From contig CANRGP010000016.1 of assembly GCA_947630085.1 (NCBI GenBank), positions 1 to 36,191 of the forward strand: 36,191 nucleotides of DNA, in the 5' to 3' direction. A model generated the notes under the pieces. It was not told the origin of the DNA, made no database searches, and was given only the letters and a program-made list of their open reading frames with translations. Below, piece after piece: positions 23,422-31,658 of the stretch. The number at the start of each line of letters is the position of its first letter. Position 1 is the stretch's first letter. The position numbers and the translations under genes were made by a program. The DNA comes from an uncultured Lachnospiraceae bacterium. Lineage in GTDB: Bacteria; Bacillota; Clostridia; Lachnospirales; Lachnospiraceae.

Positions 23422-26202
23422 ATGAAGACGTTGGAAAAAAACTACAATCCCGCTAAGATCGAGAGCGAGCTGTATGACCGCTGGATGAGCCGCGGATATT
23501 TTAGGGCGAAGCCCAATCCGGACAAGAAGCCGTTCACTATCGTGATGCCGCCGCCCAACATCACAGGGCAGCTGCATATGGGCCATGCCCTGGACAATAC
23601 GATGCAGGACATCATCATCCGTTACCGCCGGATGCAGGGTTATGAAGCCCTCTGGCAGCCGGGTACGGACCATGCGGCTATTGCCACCGAGGTGAAGGTG
23701 ATCGACAGCCTGAAGAAGCAGGGCATCGAGAAGGAAGATCTGGGCCGCGACGGATTCCTGGAAAAATGCTGGGACTGGCGTAAAGAGTACGGAGGCCGCA
23801 TCATCAACCAGCTGCATAAGATGGGATCGTCAGCCGACTGGGACCGGGAGCGGTTCACCATGGACGACGGCTGTTCGGAGGCGGTCCTTGAGGTATTTAC
23901 GCGCCTGTACGAGAAGGGATGGATCTACAAGGGCAGCCGCATCATTAACTGGTGCCCGGTGTGCCGGACATCCATTTCCGACGCGGAAGTGGTCCACGAG
24001 GACCAGGAAGGCCATTTCTGGCATATCAATTATCCGATTGCAGGCGAGGAGGGGCGCTTTGTGGAGATCGCCACGACCCGCCCGGAGACGCTTCTGGGCG
24101 ATACGGCGGTGGCCGTAAACCCGGACGACGAGCGTTATCGGGACCTTGTCGGGAAAATGCTGGAGCTGCCGCTGACAGGGCGCCGGATCCCGGTGATCGC
24201 CGACTCCTACGTGGACAGGGAATTCGGGACCGGCTGCGTGAAGATCACTCCGGCCCACGATCCCAATGACTTTGAGGTGGGGAAACGCCACAATCTGGCC
24301 GAGATCAATATCCTGCACGACGACGCGACCATCAATCTGCCGGGGAGCAAATATGACGGTATGGACCGCTACGAGGCCCGCAAGGCGATGGTCGAGGATC
24401 TTGACGCCCTGGGCCTTCTGGTGCAGGTTGTCCCCCACACCCATGCCGTTGGCACTCATGACCGCTGCGGAACCACCGTGGAGCCCATGATCAAGCCCCA
24501 GTGGTTCGTGAAGATGTCGGAAATGATCAAGCCCGCCGTGGAAGCCGTGAAGAGCGGCGAGATCACGCTGCTCCCCCAGCGTATGGAGAAGAATTTCTTC
24601 AGCTGGACCGATAATATCCGCGACTGGTGCATTTCCCGGCAGCTTTGGTGGGGCCACAGGATCCCGGCCTACTACTGCGCCGACTGCGGTGAGATGACGG
24701 TGTCGAAGACCCGCCCGGAGAAATGCCCGAAGTGCGGGAGCACGCGCCTGAATCAGGATGAGGACACGCTGGACACCTGGTTTTCTTCCGCACTCTGGCC
24801 GTTTTCTACGCTGGGATGGCCGGAGCAGACGGAGGACCTGAAATATTTTTATCCGACGGATGTGCTGGTGACCGGATACGATATCATCTTCTTCTGGGTC
24901 ATCCGCATGATCTTTTCCGGGTATGAGCAGACCGGCCGGAAGCCTTTCCATACGGTACTGTTCCACGGCCTGATCCGCGACTCCCTGGGGCGCAAGATGA
25001 GCAAATCCCTGGGAAACGGCATCGATCCTCTGGAGGTTATCGATAAGTATGGCGCCGACGCGCTGCGCATGACGCTGGTGACGGGCAACGCCCCCGGAAA
25101 TGATATGCGTTTCTACTGGGAACGGGTGGAGAACAGCCGCAATTTTGCCAACAAGATCTGGAACGCCTCCCGCTTCATCATGATGAATCTGGAGAAAACG
25201 TCTCCGGAACAGCTTTACGCTTACGACATTGCCTTTGGAGTCAGGCCCTGCCCGGCGGCAAACGGCGCGGAAGGGACCTGCGTGGGCTGCAGCAGTGTGG
25301 AACCGCTCACGCCGGCGGACAAATGGATCCTTTCCCGCGTCAATACGCTGACCAGGGATGTAACCTGTAACCTTGACAAATATGAACTGGGGATCGCGCT
25401 GCAGAAGGTGTACGATTTTGTCTGGGAGGAGTTTTGCGACTGGTACATTGAGATGGTCAAGGCCCGTCTCTGGAACGACGACGACAAGACCCATACGGCG
25501 GCGATCTGGACGCTTAAGACCGTGCTGATCCAGTCGTTAAAGCTTCTGCATCCCTACATCCCGTTTATCACAGAGGAGATCTTCTGTAACCTGTTGGACG
25601 ATAATGAGACGATCACCGTGGCGCAGATGCATCCCGACGGGACGGTGACGGAGAGCGAGAGCGCGGAGCACTCCATCATGATCTCATCCTGGCCGGTGTA
25701 CCGCGAGGCGTGGAATTTCGCGAAGGAAGAGGCCGAGATGGAGATCATCAAGGACGCGGTCCGGGCGATCCGCACCGTGCGGACCTCCATGAATGTGCCG
25801 CCCAGCAGAAAGGCTCACGTCTATGTGGTTTCCGAGCAGCCGGAGCTTTTGGATATCTTTGAGAGAAGCAGGGCGTTCTTCACCATGCTGGGATACGCAA
25901 GCCGGGTCAGTCTGCAGGCGGATAAGGCCGGGATCCCGGAAAATGCGGTATCGACGGTGATCGCCCAGGCATCTATTTATATCCCCCTGGCGGAACTGGT
26001 GGATGTGGCGAAAGAGATCGAAAGACTGGAAAAGGAAGAGGCAAGGCTTGTGAACGAGCTGGCCCGTGTCAACGGGATGCTGAACAATGAGAACTTCGTC
26101 AGCAAGGCGCCTGCATCCAAGATCGCGGAGGAAAAAGAAAAGAAAGAGAAGTATGAGCAGATGATGGAGCAGGTGAAGGAGAGACTGGCCCAGCTGCGGT
26201 AA
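23422..26202 (+). CDS. valS: Valyl-tRNA synthetase
   Basis: ValS charges tRNA-Val with valine and edits mischarged threonine. The 926-residue class I enzyme has the HIGH motif as HMGH (52-55) in PPPNITGQLHMGHALDNT, and KMSKS at 525-529. The editing domain (about 190-340) contains TTRPETLLGDTAV. A zinc-ribbon-like pair CADC/CPKC lies at about 419-440, the anticodon-binding domain follows, and the C-terminal coiled coil (about 860-926) ends the protein. An extra Cys-rich segment (about 603-629, RPCPAANGAEGTCVGC) lies after the catalytic core and makes the protein longer than the roughly 880 residues usual for the family. AAGGAG precedes the ATG. Expression is controlled by the T-box leader. Confidence 0.97.
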   Translation: MKTLEKNYNPAKIESELYDRWMSRGYFRAKPNPDKKPFTIVMPPPNITGQLHMGHALDNTMQDIIIRYRRMQGYEALWQPGTDHAAIATEVKVIDSLKKQGIEKEDLGRDGFLEKCWDWRKEYGGRIINQLHKMGSSADWDRERFTMDDGCSEAVLEVFTRLYEKGWIYKGSRIINWCPVCRTSISDAEVVHEDQEGHFWHINYPIAGEEGRFVEIATTRPETLLGDTAVAVNPDDERYRDLVGKMLELPLTGRRIPVIADSYVDREFGTGCVKITPAHDPNDFEVGKRHNLAEINILHDDATINLPGSKYDGMDRYEARKAMVEDLDALGLLVQVVPHTHAVGTHDRCGTTVEPMIKPQWFVKMSEMIKPAVEAVKSGEITLLPQRMEKNFFSWTDNIRDWCISRQLWWGHRIPAYYCADCGEMTVSKTRPEKCPKCGSTRLNQDEDTLDTWFSSALWPFSTLGWPEQTEDLKYFYPTDVLVTGYDIIFFWVIRMIFSGYEQTGRKPFHTVLFHGLIRDSLGRKMSKSLGNGIDPLEVIDKYGADALRMTLVTGNAPGNDMRFYWERVENSRNFANKIWNASRFIMMNLEKTSPEQLYAYDIAFGVRPCPAANGAEGTCVGCSSVEPLTPADKWILSRVNTLTRDVTCNLDKYELGIALQKVYDFVWEEFCDWYIEMVKARLWNDDDKTHTAAIWTLKTVLIQSLKLLHPYIPFITEEIFCNLLDDNETITVAQMHPDGTVTESESAEHSIMISSWPVYREAWNFAKEEAEMEIIKDAVRAIRTVRTSMNVPPSRKAHVYVVSEQPELLDIFERSRAFFTMLGYASRVSLQADKAGIPENAVSTVIAQASIYIPLAELVDVAKEIERLEKEEARLVNELARVNGMLNNENFVSKAPASKIAEEKEKKEKYEQMMEQVKERLAQLR

Positions 26203-26263
26203 CGGACAGAAAGGACAGACCGGCCCGGCTGCGGTAACGGGACAGAAAGACCGGCCCGGCTGT
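26183..26263 (+). repeat. Imperfect direct repeat at the 3' end of valS
   Basis: Two near-identical copies of about 40 bases lie head to tail: CTGGCCCAGCTGCGGTAACG(G)ACAGAAA..., then GGCCCGGCTGCGGTAACGGGACAGAAA. A third partial CCGGCCCGGCTG follows. The first copy contains the last codons and stop of valS (26200-26202), so the second duplicates the gene end as non-coding DNA. Confidence 0.75.
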
Positions 26264-26292
26264 GCCGGGTGCGGAAGAGGAAAACAAAGAAG

Positions 26293-26340
26293 AAAACGGG
26301 CGGCCGCCGTCCACTGTATATCCTGCGGCCGCCCGTTTTT
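26293..26340. terminator. Bidirectional terminator between valS and the GNAT gene
   Basis: A perfect 15-bp stem (26293-26307 with 26325-26339) with A-run and T-run on the two sides serves both convergent genes. Its T-run reaches the stop codon of the acetyltransferase gene. Confidence 0.92.
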
Positions 26341-26827
26341 ACAGTTTTCGGTAGTAGGGACAGATATCCTCATACCGGCCGTCCTTCATGCGAAAACCTC
26401 CCGGAATGGTTCCCAGCTGTGAAAAGCCGAGACGCTCATACAGGTGTCTTGCATGGATATTGGAGGCGACAACGGCGTTGAACTGCAGAATCCGAAAGCC
26501 CAGCTTCCCCGCCCGGTCCAGACAGTCTTTTACCAGTGCCTCTCCGATATGAAGGCCGCGGGATTCACGCAGGACGGCGTAGCTGGCGTTGCAGATATGC
26601 CCGCAGCGCCCGACGTTGTTGGGATGGAGGATATACAGGCCGAGGATATGGCCCGCGGCATCCTGGGCGACTCCGCAGAAGCTCTGGGACGCAAAAAATG
26701 CTTTCCCGGATTCGGAGTCAAGAAGCTCTTCCTGGGGGAAGGCGATCCCCTCCTCCACCACCTCGTTCCATATTTTTATCATGCGGCATTCGTCTTCGGG
26801 ACGGTATGCTCTGACAGTTATATCCAT
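26339..26827 (-). CDS. GNAT family N-acetyltransferase
   Basis: An acetyl-CoA-dependent acetyltransferase of unknown substrate. The 162-residue product has the order expected of the fold: ITVRAYRPEDECRMIKIWNEV (first strand and helix), GHILGLYILHPNNVGRCGHICNASYAV, the acetyl-CoA loop RGLHIGEALVKDCLDRA (motif A), FRILQFNAVVASNIHARHLYERLGF (motif B), and IPGGFRMKDGRYEDICPYYRKL. A helix-capping IHARHLYERLGF and a C-terminal Tyr-rich end are typical. The start at 26827 is chosen because GGAAAGGAAAG lies upstream; the frame stays open to 26947 through an 18-nt tandem repeat, giving a 40-residue Gly-Ser-Arg-rich extension that I regard as untranslated. Confidence 0.88.
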   Translation of the reverse strand: MDITVRAYRPEDECRMIKIWNEVVEEGIAFPQEELLDSESGKAFFASQSFCGVAQDAAGHILGLYILHPNNVGRCGHICNASYAVLRESRGLHIGEALVKDCLDRAGKLGFRILQFNAVVASNIHARHLYERLGFSQLGTIPGGFRMKDGRYEDICPYYRKL

Positions 26828-26850
26828 GTTCGTCTTTCCTTTCCTGTTCC

Positions 26851-26938
26851 GGCTCCCGCTGTGAGCGCGGCTCCCATTGTAAATGCGGCTCCCGTCGTGA
26901 GCGCGGCTCCCGTTGTGAGCGCGGCTCCCGTGATGCGG
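26851..26938. repeat. 18-nt tandem repeat upstream of the GNAT gene
   Basis: Four full units start at 26851, 26869, 26887 and 26905, with the consensus GGCTCCCGTTGTGAGCGC, and a partial unit follows at 26923. It lies in the leader of the minus-strand acetyltransferase gene, 24 bases upstream of the preferred start. On the minus strand it reads in frame as repeated GSRAHN, because 18 is a multiple of three. Confidence 0.9.
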
Positions 26939-27079
26939 CCGGATCATTTCGGGAAAAGTATATCAGCTTCATAGGAGAATTGCAAGCGCGGATCAGCCGG
27001 AATCCGGCGCGCGCAGCCGGTTTTTGAGGGATCTCTTCGCAAAATCAGGATAAATGTCGGATTCTGCGAAAAATTCCGG

Positions 27080-27108
27080 TTGGCATCGAACGATCCATAT
27101 ATTATAAT
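27080..27108 (+). promoter_or_regulatory. Sigma-A promoter of the folC operon
   Basis: TTGGCA at 27080-27085 and a perfect TATAAT at 27103-27108 have a 17-base spacer. The folC ATG lies 45 bases downstream. Confidence 0.8.
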
Positions 27109-27152
27109 ATAGGATGTTGAGAACAAATGGCATTTTGACCGAGGGAACACGG

Positions 27153-28469
27153 ATGAATCAAACGGAAGAATATCTGAACAGGATCCCCATGTGGGCTGAC
27201 AGGAAGAATACTTTGGAGGATGTCCGGCGCTATCTGGAGGAACTGGGCGATCCGGACGGTTCCATGCGTATCCTCCATGTGGCGGGAACCAACGGCAAGG
27301 GCTCTGTCTGCGCCTATCTGACCTCCATGCTCCGCGAAGCCGGGCATACCACGGCCACATTTGTCTCACCTCATCTGGAGAGCGTCAGGGAGAGGTTCCT
27401 CATCAACGGGGAGCTGGTTTCGGAAGAGGATTTTGAGAATGCCTTCGGCAGGGTAAAGAGCCTGTCCGACCGTATGACGGAGAGAGGGTTCCAGCCTCCC
27501 ACGTATTTTGAGTTCCTGTTCTATATGTTCCTGTGCATCTGCCTCCGGACCGCTCCGGATTTTGTGATCCTGGAAACCGGGCTCGGAGGGCGCCTGGATG
27601 TGACCAATGTGATCCGCAGGCCGGTTTTGACCGTACTGACGTCGATCAGCCTGGATCATATGCAGTATCTGGGAGATACCGTCGGGAAGATCGCCGGAGA
27701 AAAGGCCGGCATCATAAAACCCGGCGTCCCGGTGGTCTACGACGCATCCTGCGGGGAGGCCGCCCGGGTGATCGAGGCCAGGGCGCGGGAGCTGGGGTGC
27801 GCTCTTTATCCCACGGACGAAAACAGCTTCCGGCTGCTCGGCCGCAGCGGGAGAGGCACGGACGTTGCGGTGAGCACCGTGGACGGGGGCCAGGTGGTGA
27901 TCTCCGTGCCGTCCCGGGCAGAGTACCAGATGATGAACGCGGCGCTCGCCGTTCGGGCGGCAGGCGTGCTTCGGAGTTACGGGATCTGCTGGTTTTCTCC
28001 GGGAGATGTGATCCGCGGGATCCGATGCGCCGCATGGCCGGGCCGTATGGAGGAGATCCTGCCGGGAGTATTCCTGGACGGCGCCCACAACATGGGCGGG
28101 ATCCGGGAGATCGCCCGAACCATGTCGCGGATGCAGAAGGAGAGCGGAAGGCCCATATCCCTTTTGTTCGGGGTAATGTCGGATAAAGAATACGACGGGA
28201 TGATACGGTACCTGTGCAGGAAGGTGCGCTTCCGCCGGGTGATCGTTACGACCCTTCCCGAAGAAAGGGCGGCGGCGGCCGGGGAACTGGCGGAGACCTT
28301 CCGCCGGGAGACGGAGTGCCCGGTTCTGGTATTTGACGAGCCGGGGAAGGCTCTGGACGAGCTGTTGAAGAATCTCGAAGGAGATATGGCTTTCTGCGTG
28401 GGTTCTCTGCATCTTGTGGGAGAGCTGCGCGGACGGATCCGAAAGGAGAACGGCAATGATAAATTTTGA
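27153..28469 (+). CDS. folC: Folylpolyglutamate synthase / dihydrofolate synthase
   Basis: FolC adds glutamate to (dihydro)pteroate and folates, retaining them in the cell. The 438-residue Mur-ligase-fold protein has the ATP loop GTNGKGS (45-51), SPHLESVRERFLING, the Mg-binding LETGLGGRLDVTN, SISLDHMQYLGDT, GEKAGIIKPGVPVV with the carbamate-type lysine, and FLDGAHNMGG at the start of the C-terminal domain. The ATG at 27153 has GAGGGA upstream; the frame opens at 27114, but that overlaps the transcription start. The last 14 bases overlap the next small gene, so folC heads a three-gene unit ending at the terminator near 29990. Confidence 0.95.
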   Translation: MNQTEEYLNRIPMWADRKNTLEDVRRYLEELGDPDGSMRILHVAGTNGKGSVCAYLTSMLREAGHTTATFVSPHLESVRERFLINGELVSEEDFENAFGRVKSLSDRMTERGFQPPTYFEFLFYMFLCICLRTAPDFVILETGLGGRLDVTNVIRRPVLTVLTSISLDHMQYLGDTVGKIAGEKAGIIKPGVPVVYDASCGEAARVIEARARELGCALYPTDENSFRLLGRSGRGTDVAVSTVDGGQVVISVPSRAEYQMMNAALAVRAAGVLRSYGICWFSPGDVIRGIRCAAWPGRMEEILPGVFLDGAHNMGGIREIARTMSRMQKESGRPISLLFGVMSDKEYDGMIRYLCRKVRFRRVIVTTLPEERAAAAGELAETFRRETECPVLVFDEPGKALDELLKNLEGDMAFCVGSLHLVGELRGRIRKENGNDKF

Positions 28470-28623
28470 AGAGGAACTCAGCCGCTTTAAGCCGAGCCTT
28501 GAAGTGGAGGAAGTGGAGGACGCCATTATAAACGGCGACCTTACCGATATGTCGGACCTGCTGATGGATATGGTGAAGCAGGGCGTGAGGAACAAAGAAG
28601 GAAAAGAGCAGAGTGATGAATGA
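28456..28623 (+). CDS. Tiny acidic protein between folC and the TPR gene
   Basis: The 55-residue product (MINFEEELSRFKPSLEVEEVEDAI...) is acidic and predicted helical, with no membrane segment. It overlaps folC by 14 bases and the TPR gene by eight, and AAAGGAGA lies upstream of its ATG inside folC. This compact overlap favours a real, translationally coupled gene. No family is recognised, and the function cannot be inferred beyond co-expression. Confidence 0.65.
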   Translation: MINFEEELSRFKPSLEVEEVEDAIINGDLTDMSDLLMDMVKQGVRNKEGKEQSDE

Positions 28624-29920
28624 TACGCAAAGATGCAGCCGCATTTCCAACGTTTTCTATAACAGAGGGCTGGAGAAGGCGCAGATCCGTGATCTGACGG
28701 GCGCTGCGGAATGCCTGAAGAAGAGCCTGCAGTTCAATAAGTACAATACGGACGCGCGCAATCTCCTGGGGCTGATCTGTTACGAGGTGGGGGAGACGGC
28801 CCAGGCACTGCTCCAGTGGGTTGTCAGCAGCAATCTGCAGCCGGAGCACAACCGGGCCAGCTATTATCTCCATGAGATCCAGGGCAGCCCGGGCAGGCTG
28901 GAGGACGAGAGCGTACACATCCGCCGCTACAACCAGGCGCTTGTTCAGGCACAGAATGACAATGCCCAGCTGGCGATCCTGCAGCTCAGGCGGGTGGTGG
29001 AGCATAAGCCCAATTACATCCAGGCCCATATGCTCCTGGCCCTTCTCTATATGGGGCAGGAGGATTACGGCAAGGCGGGGAAATCCCTGTATAAGGTGCT
29101 TCAGATCGACAGGAACAATCCGCGGGCCTCCTGGTATATGTCCATTGTCAAGAAGAATACGGGAAGGGCCGATGTGGAAAAACGGAAGCTGAAGAACGCC
29201 TTCTCCCATCATCAGATGGAGGACGACGATATCATCCTTCCGCCGTCCTATAAGGAAAATACGGGCTGGCAGACCATCCTGCACATCGTCGCGGGACTTG
29301 CCATCGGAGCGGCCTTTGTATTTTTCCTGATCATGCCGTCGCAGGAGGAAAAGCTGAACGAGTCCCATAATCAGGAGATCAACGGCGTGCTGGAACAGCT
29401 GAACCAGAAGAATATGGATATCGATTCGCTCACAAAGGAGCGGGACGCCTTCCGGGAAGAGCGGGACGAAGCTCAGGGCCGCCTGTCTGAGATCGAGGAG
29501 GAAAACGGGGGGATCATCAGGCAGTACCAGCAGCTTGTCCAGATCCTGAGGGCATATCGGCTGGATGACTTTGAGACGGCCGTCCAGCTGTATTCGGACC
29601 TGGACGGGACACAGATCACCGACGGGCCGATGCAGGCCATTATCGGGGAGATCCGGGAGGATATGGAGGAATCCGGATATCAGGTCCTGGCGGATCTGGG
29701 CAGCAGGGCGCGGGACGAGGGTGATCCCGATCAGGCTATTGCATGGTACCAGAAGAGCCTTGCCATCCGGCCGGACAATCCCCAGGTGCTTTATGATATG
29801 GCTATGGTTTATCAGGGCAAGGGGGAGGATGACACGGCCAACGAGCTTTTTGGACAGATCATTATGAGTGATCCGGATTCGGAGCTGGCGCAGCAGGCCC
29901 GCACGGCGAGAGGATACTGA
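28616..29920 (+). CDS. TPR-repeat membrane protein
   Basis: The 434-residue product has TPR-like helical repeats in two blocks. The N-terminal block (about 12-185) contains AAECLKKSLQFNKYNTDARNLLG and ILQLRRVVEHKPNYIQAHMLLA. The C-terminal block (about 355-430) contains AIAWYQKSLAIRPDNPQVLYD. Between them lie one membrane helix (about 221-241, ILHIVAGLAIGAAFVFFLIM) and a coiled coil (about 245-305). The N-terminal TPRs are therefore probably cytoplasmic and the C-terminal ones outside, or the reverse, acting as a scaffold. The ATG at 28616 is preferred to the overlapping GTG at 28613. It is the last gene of the folC unit and ends shortly before the spoIIA genes. A sporulation or cell-envelope role is only suggested by position. 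Confidence 0.82.
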   Translation: MNDTQRCSRISNVFYNRGLEKAQIRDLTGAAECLKKSLQFNKYNTDARNLLGLICYEVGETAQALLQWVVSSNLQPEHNRASYYLHEIQGSPGRLEDESVHIRRYNQALVQAQNDNAQLAILQLRRVVEHKPNYIQAHMLLALLYMGQEDYGKAGKSLYKVLQIDRNNPRASWYMSIVKKNTGRADVEKRKLKNAFSHHQMEDDDIILPPSYKENTGWQTILHIVAGLAIGAAFVFFLIMPSQEEKLNESHNQEINGVLEQLNQKNMDIDSLTKERDAFREERDEAQGRLSEIEEENGGIIRQYQQLVQILRAYRLDDFETAVQLYSDLDGTQITDGPMQAIIGEIREDMEESGYQVLADLGSRARDEGDPDQAIAWYQKSLAIRPDNPQVLYDMAMVYQGKGEDDTANELFGQIIMSDPDSELAQQARTARGY

Positions 29921-29947
29921 TCACGGTTCGGATACAAAAGAGAAAAG

Positions 29948-29992
29948 AAAGAAGATGTACCAGAGAAACAGCTTTGGAACATCTTCTTTTTT
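29948..29992 (+). terminator. Terminator between the TPR gene and spoIIAA
   Basis: The stem 29948-29958 with 29979-29989 (AAAGAAGATGT / ACATCTTCTTT) is followed by a run of T to 29992. Only about 30 bases remain before spoIIAA, and no clear sigma-H promoter is seen there, so how spoIIAA is transcribed remains open. Confidence 0.7.
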
Positions 29993-30023
29993 ATGTAAAA
30001 AATGTCGAAGGGAGAGAAATGCA

Positions 30024-30365
30024 GTGGAAGAAATGTCGTTTTTGTATGAGGCGAGAGGACAGGTGCTGGTCATTCATATGCCGAAGGAGCTGGATCACCA
30101 TAATTCCAGGGACCTGCGGTACGAGACGGATCTTCTCCTCTCGGAGAACTATGTATCCAAGATCGTGTTTGATTTTTCAAGGACCGTTTTTATGGATTCG
30201 GCGGGGATCGGGATCCTTCTGAACCGGTATAAACAGATGCAGAGGAGCGGGGGATCGGTGGCCATATACGGGGCAAAGCCGCAGGTCCTCAGGATCCTTG
30301 CCGTCGGAGGCATCACGAGGCTTGTGCCGCAGTATGAGACGAAGGAAGCCGCCGTGGCCGGATAG
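30024..30365 (+). CDS. spoIIAA: Anti-sigma F factor antagonist SpoIIAA
   Basis: The anti-anti-sigma factor: unphosphorylated SpoIIAA binds SpoIIAB and frees sigma-F in the forespore. The 113-residue STAS protein has the phosphorylation site S59 in FMDSAGIGILLNRYKQM, where many homologues have DSSGIG. Its strands VLVIHMPKELDHHN and SKIVFDFS are typical. The start is taken as GTG at 30024, eight bases after GGGAGA; an ATG at 30033 would be 17 bases away. It heads the spoIIAA-spoIIAB-sigF operon, expected to be sigma-H dependent from the family, although no such promoter was identified. Confidence 0.93.
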   Translation: MEEMSFLYEARGQVLVIHMPKELDHHNSRDLRYETDLLLSENYVSKIVFDFSRTVFMDSAGIGILLNRYKQMQRSGGSVAIYGAKPQVLRILAVGGITRLVPQYETKEAAVAG

Positions 30366-30523
30366 GACAGAGAAGAGGAACGGCATCGGGCCGTTTGCGG
30401 CAGGGCGTGAGAGGAAGATCGCAATCAAATGCAGAAAGGCGGATCGGTATGAACGGAGTGGAAAAACGGGAGCCGGACACCGGCGTGACGGAAACAAAGA
30501 AGGAAGAAAAAAAGAAGGAGACG

Positions 30524-30931
30524 ATGCGGCTGGAGATCGGGAGCGATTCCCGCAACGAATCATTTGCCCGCGTGGTTGTGGCGGTGTTCGCCAGCCGGCT
30601 GGATCCGACCCTCGAGGAGATCGACGACATAAAAACAGCTGTCTCGGAAGCGGTCACAAATGCAGTGGTCCACGGCTACCGGGGCGGAGAAGGGAGCATT
30701 TACATAGAGGCGGCGGCCGAAGGCCGTGAGCTGACCGTGACCGTGAGGGACAGCGGCGCAGGCATTGCGGATGTGGCGAAGGCGATGGAGCCTATGTATA
30801 CCACCGACTGCACAGGGGAACGCTCGGGAATGGGGTTCGCATTCATGGAAGCCTTTATGGACCAGGTGGAGGTGTGGTCGGAACCGGGAAAGGGGACCGC
30901 CGTCACCATGAAAAAAAGAATCGGCGGGTGA
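30524..30931 (+). CDS. spoIIAB: Anti-sigma F factor / serine kinase SpoIIAB
   Basis: SpoIIAB holds sigma-F inactive and phosphorylates SpoIIAA. The GHKL-type ATPase has the N-box AVSEAVTNAVVHGY, the G1 box VRDSGAGI, and GERSGMGFAFMEAFMD for G2. The N-terminus RLEIGSDSRNESFARV aligns with the known MxLEFxxxxxNESFARV start, which supports the ATG at 30524 (135 residues) with AAGGAG three bases before it. An in-frame ATG at 30449 would add 25 charged residues (Glu/Lys-rich) and reduce the gap after spoIIAA from 158 to 83 bases, so the start is not certain. sigF follows four bases later. Confidence 0.92.
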   Translation: MRLEIGSDSRNESFARVVVAVFASRLDPTLEEIDDIKTAVSEAVTNAVVHGYRGGEGSIYIEAAAEGRELTVTVRDSGAGIADVAKAMEPMYTTDCTGERSGMGFAFMEAFMDQVEVWSEPGKGTAVTMKKRIGG

Positions 30932-30935
30932 GAAC

Positions 30936-31658
30936 ATGGATGATGCGATGGTGCTGATCGTCAGGGCACACCAGGGAGATAAAGCGGCCAGGGACCAGCT
31001 CGTATTTGACAATATGGGGCTTGTCTGGAGTATCGTAAGAAGATTTTCGGGCCGGGGATACGAAATGGATGACCTGTTTCAGATCGGCAGCATCGGATTG
31101 ATGAAAGCCATTGACAAATTCGATCTGAGCTATGAGGTCCGCTTTTCTACGTATGCGGTCCCCATGATCGCCGGGGAGATCAAGCGTTTTATCAGGGACG
31201 ACGGGCTCATCAAGGTGAGCCGGTCCGTAAAGGAGCTGGGAATGCGTGTGAGGGCTGCCAGGGAGGAGCTGACGGCATCCGGCGGAAAGGAGCCCACCAT
31301 CGACGAGATCGCCTCACATCTGGAGGTGAGCCGCGAGGACGTGGCAGCGTCACTGGAAGCGGGGGCCGAAGTGGAATCGCTGTACCAGCCGGCAGGCCCC
31401 GGAGAAGACGGAGGGCTGCGGCTGATGGACAGGATCGAGGACAAGGACGAGGCGCAGGAAAAGCTCCTGAACCGGATGATGCTTCAGAGCCTTTTGACCG
31501 AGCTGGAGGAAAAGGAAAGAACGATCATTGTACGCAGATATTTTGAGAACCAGACGCAGTCCCAGGTGGCGGGAGCCCTGGGAATATCGCAGGTCCAGGT
31601 ATCGCGCCTTGAAAAAAAGATATTAAAACAGATGCGTCAGAAAATTTTCGCAGGATAA
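30936..31658 (+). CDS. sigF: RNA polymerase sigma factor SigF (forespore)
   Basis: Sigma-F is the first forespore-specific sigma factor. The 240-residue sigma-70 family protein has region 2 (DDLFQIGSIGLMKAIDKFD, then RFSTYAVPMIAGEIKRFIRDDG), region 3 (SVKELGMRVRAAREELTA...PTIDEIASHLEVSREDV), and region 4 with the helix-turn-helix QSQVAGALGISQVQVSRLEKKIL. The identity as SigF rather than SigG rests on its place after spoIIAA-spoIIAB. The stop codon overlaps the candidate -35 of the next promoter. The gene leads, through a 43-residue ORF, into spoVAA-spoVAB-spoVAC. Confidence 0.95.
   Translation: MDDAMVLIVRAHQGDKAARDQLVFDNMGLVWSIVRRFSGRGYEMDDLFQIGSIGLMKAIDKFDLSYEVRFSTYAVPMIAGEIKRFIRDDGLIKVSRSVKELGMRVRAAREELTASGGKEPTIDEIASHLEVSREDVAASLEAGAEVESLYQPAGPGEDGGLRLMDRIEDKDEAQEKLLNRMMLQSLLTELEEKERTIIVRRYFENQTQSQVAGALGISQVQVSRLEKKILKQMRQKIFAG

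Noticed and set aside
23830-25494. 554-residue open frame on the minus strand opposite valS
   Set aside because: It lies fully inside valS, which has its HIGH and KMSKS motifs in the other strand; no start signals are present.
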